64,000 nucleotides of DNA from DATAGZ01 sp036263455 (lineage in GTDB: Bacteria; Pseudomonadota; Alphaproteobacteria; Dongiales; Dongiaceae). The notes beneath the pieces were generated by a model. It saw only the letters and a program-made list of their open reading frames with translations, made no database searches and was not told the origin of the DNA. A program made the translations under genes and the position numbers. Below are positions 25,001 to 33,279 of the stretch, in pieces. The stretch is taken from assembly GCA_036263455.1 (NCBI GenBank), contig DATAGZ010000021.1, forward strand, positions 62,001-126,000. Reading direction: 5' to 3'. Within the stretch, counting starts at the first letter, position 1. Each line of letters starts with the position of its first letter.

Positions 25001-27787
25001 GGCATTACCCAAGCCGATTTGGTCTTCACTTTCCGAGGTAACGATCTTTATGTTGGGGTTAAAAGCACAAACACCGCTAACCTGAGCGCCTGGCAATATG
25101 ACGATAGCATAAAACTGACCAATTGGCTCGATCCGATGGACCGGGTCGAGAATTTCAAATTTGCCGATGGGACGAGCGCGAACGTGGCGAGCCTGGTCAT
25201 GGCGGCCAATCATCTGACGGCTGTGCCGAGCTGGAGCCAGACCCCTTACTATGCCGGCACTCCCTACCAGGATGGTTTTACCAATACAAACAGGGATGAG
25301 AACTTCTCCGGCGGAGCGGGAGATGATCTTTATTCCTTCGGCCGCGGCAGCGGCTGGGATACGATCTATGACGAGGTGACCACGGGAACGACCACCGTTA
25401 CGAAATACATTCCTTATGACGAAACATTCACACTCCCGGTTAAGACTTTGTCGGCGCCGGTACTGGTGTTTCTCTATCCCTATGGTCTTACTTGGGTTAC
25501 ATATTTGGTAGATGGTACAGTTACCTTCCATGATACCGGCGTTCGAACGGAATATACCGAGAATATAGTTACCGGCAATGGCGGCACGGATAGTTTGGTG
25601 ATCGATGCAGGTTTGGGGATAGATAACCTTGCCCTGCGCATCGTAGGTGATAATCTGGTCATCGGCATCCGCGATGGGGCAAATGCCGCGCACGATGATA
25701 CGGCATTCAATAGTCTGGCGGATCATATTCGGCTTTTGAATTGGTACGACTCGAACCAGCGTGTCGAATGGCTGACGTTCCGGGATGGGTATGGGATTGA
25801 CATCTCGAAGCTGCAATTCGCCTATGCTGGGGACAAGGATGACGACATCATCGGCGGTGGGGACGGAATGGATTGGCTGTCAGGCGGCGGAGGCAACGAC
25901 ATCATTTCCGGCGGGACGGGCAATGATATTCTCGTCGGTAATAGCGGCGACGATCTGGTCTCCGGCGGGGCAGGTAATGACGTCATCACCGGCGGCGACG
26001 GCAATGATATCCTCGATTATTCCGATGCGCTCCAGGCCGTGACCGTTACTCTCACCGATGGCGAAAGCAGCGCCACCGGGGCCGAGATCGGCACCGATCG
26101 GATCTGGGCGGTGGAGGGTGCAATCGGCGGGGTGGGCAACGACGTGCTCACCGGCAACAGCGCCGACAATTTCCTCCTGGGCGGCAAGGGCGTCGACCGG
26201 ATCGATGGCGGGGGCGGGGTGAACACCATCTCCTACCAGGGATCGGCGGCCGCAGTGTGGGTCGACCTCAAATGGAACGTAACGCATGGCGGCGACGCCG
26301 AGGGCGACGTGCTGAGCCGGGTGCAGAACATCGTCGGGTCCGACCATGACGACGCGTTGGGCGGGGACGACGGCGACAATGTGTTCGAAGGCGGGCTGGG
26401 CGCCGACCATCTCGAAGGTTATGGCGGCAGCAACACCGCTTCCTACCTGCACGCGCTGGGCGGGGTTCTGGTCGATCTCGGCCAGGGCAAGGGCCTGGGT
26501 GGCGAGGCGCTGGGCGATACCTTCGCCCACATCCAGAACGTGACCGGCTCGGCTTTCGGCGATTCGATCACCGGCGATGGCGGCGCCAATGTCCTCAAGG
26601 GCGGCGAAGGCGACGACATCATCGAAGGCGGCGCGGGTGCCGATACCATCGATGGCGGGGGCGGCTCGGACACGGTGTCCTACGAACATTCTGCTTATGC
26701 AGTGTCGGTGACGCTCACGCCGGGGGCCGGAGCCACCGGTAATAGCGATGCGGCGGGCGACACGCTCACAGGCATCGAGAATATTATCGGCTCGGCCGGG
26801 AACGATTTCCTGTGGGGCTCCGCGGGCGACAACATCTTCCAGGGCGGTGCGGGGGCGGATTATATCAACGGCATGGGCGGCAATGACTGGGCGGTCTATA
26901 CTAGTGCCGTGACGATCGATCTGGCTGGGATCGATTGGGTGGCCGGCGCCTATATGCCTTCGGGGGCGACCGTCTGGATCAATGCCGTCGCCCATTCGGT
27001 GAGTGATGGCGACACGCTGCTGGGCATCAGTAATATCCGCGGCGGCGACGGCGACGACCGGATCCTGGGCGATGAGGGCAATAACCGGATCATCGGCGGG
27101 GCAGGCAATGACGTCATCGGCGGCTATCTGGGCGATGATTGGGTCGAGGGCGGCAGGGGCGACGATTCCCTCGCCGGTGGGACCGGAAACGATACGGTGT
27201 CCTACGAGGGGGCCGCGGGCGGGGTCACCGTCAACCTCGCCCTCGGAACGGCGAGCGGGGCGGACGGCAACGATTCGCTGCGTCTGTTCGAGAATGCCGA
27301 GGGTTCCTTCTACGGCGACACGCTGGTGGGCGATGGCGGGGCGAATATCCTTACCGGCGGGTTCGGCAATGACGATCTGCGCGGCGGCGCGGGCAATGAC
27401 ACGCTGGTGGGCGGCTTTGGCCGCGACGTCTATCGGTTCGGCCTGGGCGACGGGCAGGATCTGCTCCAGGCCAATGACCTGCTTACCAACCAGGACGAGC
27501 TCAAGTTCGACGCGGGCATCGCCAAGGAGAACCTGTTCTTCTCCAAGAGCGGCGACAATCTGATCATCGGGATCGTCGGAGTGGGGACGGGCGAGAAGGT
27601 CACAATTCAGGACTGGTTCAAGGATAGCCACAGCCAGCTTTCTCAAGTGACCCTTTCCGACGGAACCTTCACGACCTTTACGGATATCGGCCACATGGTG
27701 ACGGCGATGGCGGCCCTGGCGCCGGGCGCGGCCCCGTCTTCCATCGCTAATTTCGCGCTAGACTGGCACCAGCCCTTGCCGGCATAG
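22043..27787 (+). CDS. giant RTX protein with N-terminal domain and Hint (intein-like) domain
   Basis: A 1914-residue predicted type I-secreted protein. Order: (1) an AT-rich, helical N-terminal domain (1 to about 240) with a coiled-coil-like stretch near 120-170 and a Gly/Asn/His-rich linker; (2) a Hint domain, Cys 243 (CFGAGTPILMADGS) to Asn 369, with the block-B GNHPF and the terminal VHN followed by Lys; (3) four calcium-loop motifs (DLNGDGKID, DRNNDGKID, DSNHDGKFD, DANGDGVVD) at about 376-490; (4) RTX nonapeptides (GGxGxDxLx) in clusters from about 693 to 1796, interleaved with HCBP-type modules (e.g. DTLEFGAGITQADL) and a roughly 95-residue module repeated about six times (NTISYQGSAAAVWVDL and variants). 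There is no N-terminal signal peptide; export should use an ABC/MFP/TolC system, which is not in this window. An AAAGGA site precedes the ATG inside the upstream gene. Confidence 0.88.
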   Translation: MGSTYSPNHKTLNDIAREAVRSFKDKITETGVKAVVVGGFNQAGEPTSPEQRAAKMIYDLLNKTPDLNTQLSNVNRSGLNELNNRLKQLGLPEVTQQEFEQGDINGYITRTLPESDYGQQLQHKKEISDLLKQKMLDEEQVRKEAQRLLDARELGEESAKLHQTLIDNGAMEDLQHENYRLTHSNLAQTAKQTYDNQNGTNLGAANHSGSAHGYGGNNHQQAGNGGDGGVTNAPGTSGARNSCFGAGTPILMADGSRKPIEAIRAGDLVMSYGRDGALRPGRVAQLFVHEDSEFYDLDGMKVTGNHPFLLAEGRFQELDRIAPGSKVIRADGTVAPLPTLARLPGRHTSYNFGVEETHTYVAGSYRVHNKFVAPIALDLNGDGKIDLTSADKSTSFYDIANSGYRHHGGSVGAADGYLAIDRNNDGKIDVSEIAFANQAIAAGLGGSSPDTLTDLQAFALLYDSNHDGKFDNKDNAYAQAYVWQDANGDGVVDPGEVTKLGARGIASVGLSSDGKSQAVDGNYISGTGTFTWNDGHTGTLQDIGLQVSDVGFKVTHTGSGDLYVFASEDVALGPDPAAPQVLHDKFFQVADSGPNWATDIGGFYVDAVAAGYDIVQGGVGNDYISAQTAALDQTATDAYKTALNRQIAIDRVNLASAQAANDSATVTALNAEIASLTASYTAAAIYTGYVLAGGTGNDWLFGGAGDDYLEGGPGKNELHGGQGNDVLFVSALDTFHGGQGNDTAIITDIGGFTASHPFDLGATGIETVQGGTGNDYIQAGIALNVTLAGEAGDDTLIGGTGNDTLAGGEGINHLTGGAGDDTLIANEKDIIDGGAGIDTLVYQTNERVRVNIATLKVEIVVGSNNDDTISTDWDKPAVLFGSAGDDTLFTSNGNDVLAGNDGDDVLRGKAGDDTYRFDRGDGHDDIFDAQYGSITPETSKVIASTTPYVNEYGVIDYAYAQVTTSYTIRSTGGHSSGGNDTLEFGAGITQADLVFTFRGNDLYVGVKSTNTANLSAWQYDDSIKLTNWLDPMDRVENFKFADGTSANVASLVMAANHLTAVPSWSQTPYYAGTPYQDGFTNTNRDENFSGGAGDDLYSFGRGSGWDTIYDEVTTGTTTVTKYIPYDETFTLPVKTLSAPVLVFLYPYGLTWVTYLVDGTVTFHDTGVRTEYTENIVTGNGGTDSLVIDAGLGIDNLALRIVGDNLVIGIRDGANAAHDDTAFNSLADHIRLLNWYDSNQRVEWLTFRDGYGIDISKLQFAYAGDKDDDIIGGGDGMDWLSGGGGNDIISGGTGNDILVGNSGDDLVSGGAGNDVITGGDGNDILDYSDALQAVTVTLTDGESSATGAEIGTDRIWAVEGAIGGVGNDVLTGNSADNFLLGGKGVDRIDGGGGVNTISYQGSAAAVWVDLKWNVTHGGDAEGDVLSRVQNIVGSDHDDALGGDDGDNVFEGGLGADHLEGYGGSNTASYLHALGGVLVDLGQGKGLGGEALGDTFAHIQNVTGSAFGDSITGDGGANVLKGGEGDDIIEGGAGADTIDGGGGSDTVSYEHSAYAVSVTLTPGAGATGNSDAAGDTLTGIENIIGSAGNDFLWGSAGDNIFQGGAGADYINGMGGNDWAVYTSAVTIDLAGIDWVAGAYMPSGATVWINAVAHSVSDGDTLLGISNIRGGDGDDRILGDEGNNRIIGGAGNDVIGGYLGDDWVEGGRGDDSLAGGTGNDTVSYEGAAGGVTVNLALGTASGADGNDSLRLFENAEGSFYGDTLVGDGGANILTGGFGNDDLRGGAGNDTLVGGFGRDVYRFGLGDGQDLLQANDLLTNQDELKFDAGIAKENLFFSKSGDNLIIGIVGVGTGEKVTIQDWFKDSHSQLSQVTLSDGTFTTFTDIGHMVTAMAALAPGAAPSSIANFALDWHQPLPA

Positions 27788-27792
27788 CCGCC

Positions 27793-27832
27793 GCAAGGCT
27801 CCGTTCCGACTGGTAATGAAACGGAGCCTTGC
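27793..27832 (+). terminator. hairpin terminator after the RTX gene
   Basis: Perfect 13-bp inverted repeat GCAAGGCTCCGTT / AACGGAGCCTTGC with a 14-base loop, starting 6 bases after the RTX stop codon. There is no T tract, so termination may be weak or the hairpin may protect the 3' end of the message. Confidence 0.55.
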
Positions 27833-27862
27833 CAAATCGGTTGTCATGGAAATAATACCGCC

Positions 27863-28675
27863 ATGAGTTACTGGACGATCGATTCCTTACCCTGGGACCA
27901 GTTCGACGCCGCCAAGGTGACGCCGGAACTGCTGGCGCTCGCCAAGGCGGCGAGCCTGGTCGAATATAATGGCGGCGATTACGCGATCTATCTCAAGCGC
28001 GTCTTTCACAACGATCCCGAGTTCCAGCACGCCACCGATGTCTGGGCGGCCGAGGAGGTCCAGCACGGCGCGGCGCTCGCGCGCTGGGCGGAGCGCGCCG
28101 ATCCCTCCTTCGATTTCCAGACCGCATTCCGCCGCTTCACCGATTTCTACCGCCTGCCGCTCGAGGCCGAGGAATCCGTGCGCGGCTCGCGCGCGGGCGA
28201 GTTGGTGGCACGCTGCATCGTCGAGACCGGCACGTCCTCCTATTACACAGCGCTCATGGAAGCGTGCGAGGAACCGGTCCTGCGGGCGATCTTCCGGAAC
28301 ATCGCCGCCGATGAATTGCGCCATTACAAGCTGTTTTATACCCACCTGAAACGGTACCTCAACCGCGACCGGCTGGGCCGGTTCCGTCGCGCCCTCGTGG
28401 CGCTTCGCCGGCTGGCGGAGAGCGAAGACGACGAGCTTCCCTACTCCTACTACGCGGCGAATTGTCCCGCGAGCGAAGTCTATCGCCGGCGATACCATGC
28501 ATCCCGTTATGCGGGGCTCGCCTATCGGTACTATCGGCCTCACCATATCGAACGCGGTGTGGCCATGATCCTCAAGGCGGTAGGCCTCACGCCCAATGGA
28601 CGATTGCACCGCTGGCTCAGCCGGGTGGCCGTCTATTTCGTCACGCGCCGTTTCTCTTCGCTTCCATCGACCTGA
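27863..28675 (+). CDS. ferritin-like di-iron domain protein
   Basis: A 270-residue soluble protein with the four-helix di-iron pattern: SLVEYNGGDY (first Glu), AAEEVQHG (E-x-x-H), CIVETGTSSYY (Glu) and AADELRHY (E-x-x-H). All metal ligands expected for a ferritin-like/acyl-ACP-desaturase-like site are present. Helices after the fourth are Arg/Tyr-rich. Family members are often annotated simply as ferritin-like domain proteins, and substrate or reaction (desaturation, oxygenation, peroxide handling) cannot be told from sequence. GC-rich, like the chromosome backbone. Confidence 0.8.
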   Translation: MSYWTIDSLPWDQFDAAKVTPELLALAKAASLVEYNGGDYAIYLKRVFHNDPEFQHATDVWAAEEVQHGAALARWAERADPSFDFQTAFRRFTDFYRLPLEAEESVRGSRAGELVARCIVETGTSSYYTALMEACEEPVLRAIFRNIAADELRHYKLFYTHLKRYLNRDRLGRFRRALVALRRLAESEDDELPYSYYAANCPASEVYRRRYHASRYAGLAYRYYRPHHIERGVAMILKAVGLTPNGRLHRWLSRVAVYFVTRRFSSLPST

Positions 28676-28751
28676 TCAGCCGGCCCTAGCCACGACACGA
28701 CCGCGTTTTACGGAAGCGATACAATAATACGAGAAGGCCCGTCGCTGTTCC

Positions 28752-29495
28752 CTATTCGCTTTCCTTCATATAGGCCCGCACCACGGCGAGTGAGCGCGAC
28801 GCGCGCTGCCGGCGCAATAGGGTCAGGATCATCCACGCGCCGATGCCGAAGAAGATGAGCGGGTGAAGAAACCAGCCGAGCCAGGCAAGCGCTGCGTAAT
28901 ATCCGCGCAGACCCCGATTGAAATTGGTGATGGCCAGCGACAGCATGGTCGCGGCGTGCGCGGCATAGCGCCGGCGGTCATCCTCGGCTAGCGGCGCGGG
29001 CGGCGCGGCGCCGATCAGCGCGCAGCAGTAATTGTACTGGCGCAGCGCCCAGGTGAACTTGAAAAAGGCGTAGACGAAGATCGCGACCAGACCGAGCAGC
29101 TTGAGTTCGAAGAGCTTGAGCGAAGTGGTGGCGCTCAACCCCAAGCCAGTGGCAAGCTGGTAGACGTGATCGGCGCTGCCCATCAGCCCGATCAGTCCAG
29201 CTAGGACGATCATGGTGGTCGAGGCGAAGAAGGAAATGGACTGGATGGTATGGCCGAGCAGATTGACGTCGATGATCCGGCTCGAAAGGTCGCGCTCGAG
29301 CATCCGGCTCATCCAGTTGCTCCGGACATACCACATGAGCGCATTGAGGCTCGGCGCGCGCTCGGGCGAACGCGGCGCGCGGTCGGCATAGACAGCATAG
29401 GACAGCCACAAAAGCCCGAAGGCGATCAGCGCCGCCCAATCCATCCAGGTCAGACCCGCCATCAAGATGGCGACCATGCGGTCAATACCGATCAT
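28752..29495 (-). CDS. DUF599 membrane protein
   Basis: A 247-residue integral membrane protein matching DUF599. It has about four membrane segments (LIAFGLLWLSYAVYA, SISFFASTTMIVLAGLIGLM, LLGLVAIFVYAFFKFTWALR, AALAWLGWFLHPLIFFGIGA) and the family hallmarks MSRMLERD, GHTIQSISFFAST, FTWALRQYNYCC and NFNRGLRGYY. Function is unknown. Last gene of a leftward three-gene unit; its start lies 14 bases inside the preceding glycosyltransferase gene. Confidence 0.92.
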   Translation of the reverse strand: MIGIDRMVAILMAGLTWMDWAALIAFGLLWLSYAVYADRAPRSPERAPSLNALMWYVRSNWMSRMLERDLSSRIIDVNLLGHTIQSISFFASTTMIVLAGLIGLMGSADHVYQLATGLGLSATTSLKLFELKLLGLVAIFVYAFFKFTWALRQYNYCCALIGAAPPAPLAEDDRRRYAAHAATMLSLAITNFNRGLRGYYAALAWLGWFLHPLIFFGIGAWMILTLLRRQRASRSLAVVRAYMKESE

Positions 29496-31155
29496 CGAGA
29501 ACCTTTCCTCCGGTCTCGCCGATGGCGCTCGCCGGCCAGATCGCTATCCACCGGTCACGCGCCACGCCACGATAATAGGGCAAGGCCGGCAGGCGAATGG
29601 GCGAGCCGGTGAAATAGGTGAGGAACGCACCGTCGGGGTGGGCGATCGACCATTGCACCGCGGCCAGGGGCGTAGGCAGGATATCCGGGGCGATATCGAG
29701 ATGGCCCCAATAATCGAATTCGCCGCGATAGGTACCGTAAATCGCGAGCGGCCGTCCCGCCTGCTGCAATACCGCCAGGCGTGCCCCCACCGGTGCGAGA
29801 TCGAAAAACGGCGCGAGATTGCTCGGAAATTCCAGGTTGATGCAGGTGATGAGGACGACCGGCAAGCAGGCAACCTGCAATGTGCGGGTCAATTGATGAT
29901 TGGGCGAAAATTGCGCCAGCAGATATCCGGTCACGAGCAGGATGATTCCCGAGACAAGGCCGATTCCTCCCATCCAGATCGGCAAGGAAACGCCGAAATA
30001 TTGTCGCCATAAGGCATCGAGATGGGCGGTGGGCACGATATTGATGAGAAAAAAGATCATGCCAAAAAGCAGCGCGAGCAGACCAGGGGCGGCTGCGTGG
30101 AAATCCCGTGGGGTCACCCGCACCCGGCTGAGCAGGCGCGCTCCCACCAGCGTCAAGGGAATGACCAGCGGCAGCATGCCCTGCAGCTGCGTTCCAGTGG
30201 CGAGGCACGCGAAAAAAAGCACGACCAGCATCGCCACGCCGAAGGCGAAGGAGGCGCCCCAGCGCCGCTTGAGGTGGCCGGTGAGGGCGCGCCACAGGGT
30301 AGGCCAGGTGATCCAAGGATAGAGCATTACCGGCAGGAGCAGCAGGGTCCAGGGCTCGCGGCGCATCGCCTCGGTCGAGGGATCTTGCCAGAAATCGCCA
30401 TAGCTTGCGAAGACATGAAAATGGCTGGCCCATAGCGCGGCGGGCGCCAATCCGAGCAGGCCGGCCGTCGTGACCCACCCATACCATGAGCCGAGCGCGA
30501 GCGCGCTCTTGCTTTCGTGCCCGATCATCGGGGCGGCGAAGGCGAGAACCAGAAGGGAAAGGGACAGAGGCCAGCCAGCCTCGAGGGCGAGCACCGCGAG
30601 CACCACGCCAAAAAGCAGCCAGGCCAGGGAGGAACGGTTGCGCATCTGCCACTGCCTGATGATTACGATCAGAGCCATGCAGAGAAACGGCAGGGAGATA
30701 ATCTCGGGCTGGATGAGCGTGGCCGAGACCACAAAACCGCCCAGCCCACACAGCAGCAGGCGCGCGAATTGCGGCGCGAGCGGCCAGCTCGGCCACAATA
30801 AGGCGGCGAGCCGTCCCGTCAGGAAAATTGTGGAGAGGGAAGCGAAAGCCGAAAGGATACGCGGCCACCACAGAACCGGCCCGAACAATTTCCACCCTGC
30901 AAGAATCAGCCAGAGATGAAACGGCGGCAGAAAGGGTATCTCCTGATTATTGCGCAGCGGGACCCAACGGTCGAGCACATACATGTGCCACGCGCTTGCC
31001 AGTGTCTCGAGTTCGATAGGCGCGGTCGGTGGCCGCAGCAGGAGAGCCCCGAGCGCGACCACCGCCCAGAGCAGATAGGGCGCGGCCATGATGGCCATGG
31101 GCGGGGTCGCCTGGCGCTGGAAAACCCGTTCGCTCCGAAGGGTATCGCTCTCCAT
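29482..31155 (-). CDS. GT39/ArnT-like membrane glycosyltransferase
   Basis: A 557-residue polytopic membrane protein of the PMT/ArnT (GT39, GT-C fold) type, which transfers sugars from polyprenyl-phosphate donors to envelope acceptors. Visible features: LAPIELETLASAWHMY-like first periplasmic loop with acidic residue, NNQEIPFLPPFHLWLILAGW with the typical PP-x-x-W element, about 11-12 hydrophobic helices and a C-terminal soluble domain (AVLQQAGRPLAIYGTYRGEF onward). I start at ATG 31155, whose A is the last base of the upstream TGA; the longer frame to 31380 lies inside the GST gene. The acceptor is unknown. Confidence 0.82.
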   Translation of the reverse strand: MESDTLRSERVFQRQATPPMAIMAAPYLLWAVVALGALLLRPPTAPIELETLASAWHMYVLDRWVPLRNNQEIPFLPPFHLWLILAGWKLFGPVLWWPRILSAFASLSTIFLTGRLAALLWPSWPLAPQFARLLLCGLGGFVVSATLIQPEIISLPFLCMALIVIIRQWQMRNRSSLAWLLFGVVLAVLALEAGWPLSLSLLVLAFAAPMIGHESKSALALGSWYGWVTTAGLLGLAPAALWASHFHVFASYGDFWQDPSTEAMRREPWTLLLLPVMLYPWITWPTLWRALTGHLKRRWGASFAFGVAMLVVLFFACLATGTQLQGMLPLVIPLTLVGARLLSRVRVTPRDFHAAAPGLLALLFGMIFFLINIVPTAHLDALWRQYFGVSLPIWMGGIGLVSGIILLVTGYLLAQFSPNHQLTRTLQVACLPVVLITCINLEFPSNLAPFFDLAPVGARLAVLQQAGRPLAIYGTYRGEFDYWGHLDIAPDILPTPLAAVQWSIAHPDGAFLTYFTGSPIRLPALPYYRGVARDRWIAIWPASAIGETGGKVLDDRY

Positions 31156-31784
31156 CACGCCGGGGCGAGAGCGAAATCCCGGGTTTCTAATTTGGCCGCT
31201 TGTTCCCACTCCAGGAACGGAGGCAAAGCGAGGATTCCGGCCATGTAGCGCGCCACGTTTCCGTTCGTCTGAATACCATAGGTACGAAAACGGGTAACGA
31301 CGGGGGCGAACATTGCGTCTGCCACGGAGAACGCGCCGAACAGGAACGGTCCGCCAGAACCGTCCAAGGCACGCTCCCATAGCGCCTGGACGCGAGCGAT
31401 GTCCTGGCTCGCGTCGCCAAAGGGTGCGTGACGTCCATGGATATCCATCGGCAAGAACGTCCGCAGCGAGGTAAATCCACTATGCATTTCCGCCGCGGCG
31501 GCGCGGGCCTGGGCGCGCACCGACCGCGGCGCCGGCCACAGGGAAGGGGCCAGCTCCGCGGCATATTCGCAGATGGCCAGACTGTCCCAAATGCAGAGGT
31601 CGTCCTTGACAAGAACGGGGACCTTACCGGTCGGGGAAATTTTTGCCAGAGCTGGCCCGGTCGTATCGCGGCGAAGCGGGATCATCTTCTCCTGAAAATC
31701 CACATTCGCCATGCGCAAGGCGAGGAACGGGCGCAGCGACCAGGAGGAGTAATTCTTGTTTCCGATATACAGGATGCGCGTCAT
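31155..31784 (-). CDS. glutathione S-transferase family protein
   Basis: A 209-residue cytosolic GST-fold protein. The thioredoxin-like N-terminal domain starts LYIGNKNYSSWSLRPFLAL, with a Ser-rich active-site loop, and holds the cis-proline glutathione-binding segment GKVPVLV and DSLAICEYAAE. The C-terminal helical domain ends with FSVADAMFAPVVTRF and PPFLEWEQAA. It resembles the subgroup often linked to maleylacetoacetate-isomerase-like or YfcF-type GSTs; the substrate is unknown. First gene of a leftward unit with the GT39-type transferase (TGATG junction) and DUF599. Confidence 0.92.
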   Translation of the reverse strand: MTRILYIGNKNYSSWSLRPFLALRMANVDFQEKMIPLRRDTTGPALAKISPTGKVPVLVKDDLCIWDSLAICEYAAELAPSLWPAPRSVRAQARAAAAEMHSGFTSLRTFLPMDIHGRHAPFGDASQDIARVQALWERALDGSGGPFLFGAFSVADAMFAPVVTRFRTYGIQTNGNVARYMAGILALPPFLEWEQAAKLETRDFALAPA

Positions 31785-31829
31785 CGTCTATTTTTCTCCA
31801 GCTATGAGATCGAGAATTGCGAGGATGTC

Positions 31830-33257
31830 ATGCTAGCGTGTTTCGCTGCCGAGCGCATCACTGCCGATCACACGGCGATCATACCACTGACCGAGGCCGA
31901 TCTTGGCTATTGGTGCAGCGATCAAAACCCGGCGCTGGCCCGCTGGGTGGAGCGCACTCGTTTCAGCGCGAAAAGCGGCGAAGTGCTCGCGCTTAACGTC
32001 GACGATCGTTTGACCTACCTGGCGGGACTGGGAAATGGAATGGACATCCTCGCCTTCGGGGCCGTGCCAGGCAAGCTGCCGGAAGGGCGATATTTCCTGG
32101 GCGAACAAGTGCCCGCCCATTTGCGTCCCAGCCTCATCATGGCGTGGGGCATGGGTTCCTACGTCTTCGACCGCTACAAGTCCCAACGCAAGCCCGGTCC
32201 GGTCCTGCTGCTGGAACGGGGCGAGGCCGAACTCGCGCAGATGGCCGTGCTCGAAGGCCTCTCGCTGACCCGTGATCTGGTCAATATGCCCGCGGGCGAT
32301 CTCGGTCCCTCCGAACTCGCCCAGGCGGTAAGCGATATCGCAGACCGTTTCGGGGCCCGCTGCACCGTGGTTCGGGGCCAGGAGCTGCTCGCGGCCAATT
32401 ATCCGTCGGTGCATGCGGTCGGTCGGGCCAGCAGCCGTCCTCCGGCTATGATCGAAATGAGCTGGGGCAAGAGCGGCCCGCTCATCGCGCTGGTCGGCAA
32501 AGGGGTCTGTTTCGATTCGGGCGGCCTCGATCTCAAGCCGGCGAGCGGCATGCAGCTCATGAAGAAGGACATGGGCGGCGCGGCCCTGCTGCTCGGCCTG
32601 GCGCAGGCGATCATGCGGCGCAAGCTGGCGGTGCGTCTGCTGCTGCTCATTCCGGCGGTCGAGAATGCCGTTTCCGGCAATGCCTATCGTCCGCTGGACG
32701 TTATCAAGACGCGCGCCGGCACCACGGTCGAGATCGGCAATACCGACGCCGAGGGCCGCGTCATTCTCTGCGATGCCTTGACACGCGCGGTTGAAGCCGA
32801 ACCCGCTCTGATCGTCGATGCCGCCACCTTGACGGGTGCAGCGCGCATCGCGCTCGGGACCGATCTGCCGGCGCTATTTTCCAATGACGACGACATGGCG
32901 CAACATCTGCTGGCGCATGGGTTGCGGGAGCAGGATCCGCTGTGGCGCATGCCGCTCCATAGGCCCTACCGCGCCATGATGGATGGCAAGGTCGCCGACA
33001 TGACCAATGCGAGCGATTCTCCCTATGCGGGGGCGATCACCGCGGCGCTGTATTTGCAGGAATTCGTGCCAGCCCGAATCCCTTGGCTGCATATCGATAC
33101 GATGGCGTGGAATCTGACGGGCAAGCCTGGCCGGCCGCAGGGCGGCGAGGGACAGGCTATGAGGGCGCTCTTCGCTTTCGTCAACGAACTCGCCCAGCCG
33201 CGCGCCATCAAGACCAAAAAACCGGCGCCGCGCAAGAATCCGCCCCGCCGGCGATAA
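31830..33257 (+). CDS. M17 family leucyl aminopeptidase
   Basis: A 475-residue di-metal exopeptidase that removes N-terminal residues from peptides. The C-terminal catalytic domain is complete: VGKGVCFDSGGLDLKPASGM (metal-binding Asp and Lys), MKKDMGGAA, IPAVENAVSGNAYRPLDVI, and NTDAEGRVILCDAL, with the metal-binding Asp/Glu and catalytic Arg. The N-terminal domain is shorter than in PepA, as in the PepB-like subgroup. ATG 31830 follows a GAGGA ribosome-binding site; the upstream frame to 31428 lies antisense to the GST gene and is rejected. The C-terminal tail is Lys/Arg/Pro-rich. Confidence 0.94.
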   Translation: MLACFAAERITADHTAIIPLTEADLGYWCSDQNPALARWVERTRFSAKSGEVLALNVDDRLTYLAGLGNGMDILAFGAVPGKLPEGRYFLGEQVPAHLRPSLIMAWGMGSYVFDRYKSQRKPGPVLLLERGEAELAQMAVLEGLSLTRDLVNMPAGDLGPSELAQAVSDIADRFGARCTVVRGQELLAANYPSVHAVGRASSRPPAMIEMSWGKSGPLIALVGKGVCFDSGGLDLKPASGMQLMKKDMGGAALLLGLAQAIMRRKLAVRLLLLIPAVENAVSGNAYRPLDVIKTRAGTTVEIGNTDAEGRVILCDALTRAVEAEPALIVDAATLTGAARIALGTDLPALFSNDDDMAQHLLAHGLREQDPLWRMPLHRPYRAMMDGKVADMTNASDSPYAGAITAALYLQEFVPARIPWLHIDTMAWNLTGKPGRPQGGEGQAMRALFAFVNELAQPRAIKTKKPAPRKNPPRRR

Positions 33258-33279
33258 CGGCGCCAAGGAACGGGCAGAC

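Noticed and set aside
24118..27430. Regular DNA repeats that could suggest a CRISPR array or satellite
   Set aside because: Periodicity of 27 bases in frame encodes RTX nonapeptides; there are no constant repeats with unique spacers of CRISPR type.
25880..27694. 604-codon open frame on the minus strand, opposite the RTX gene
   Set aside because: It mirrors the GGxGxDx repeat coding on the plus strand; its product is repetitive Ile/Ala/Val-rich sequence with no domain or ribosome-binding site. GC-rich repeat genes commonly give such antisense frames.
29555..30895. 446-codon minus-strand frame overlapping the GT39-type gene in another frame
   Set aside because: The in-frame GT39 protein has proper helices and motifs; this alternate frame has Arg-rich low-quality composition.
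31428..31829. N-terminal extension of the M17 aminopeptidase
   Set aside because: This part lies antisense to the GST gene and lacks family similarity; ATG 31830 has a good ribosome-binding site.
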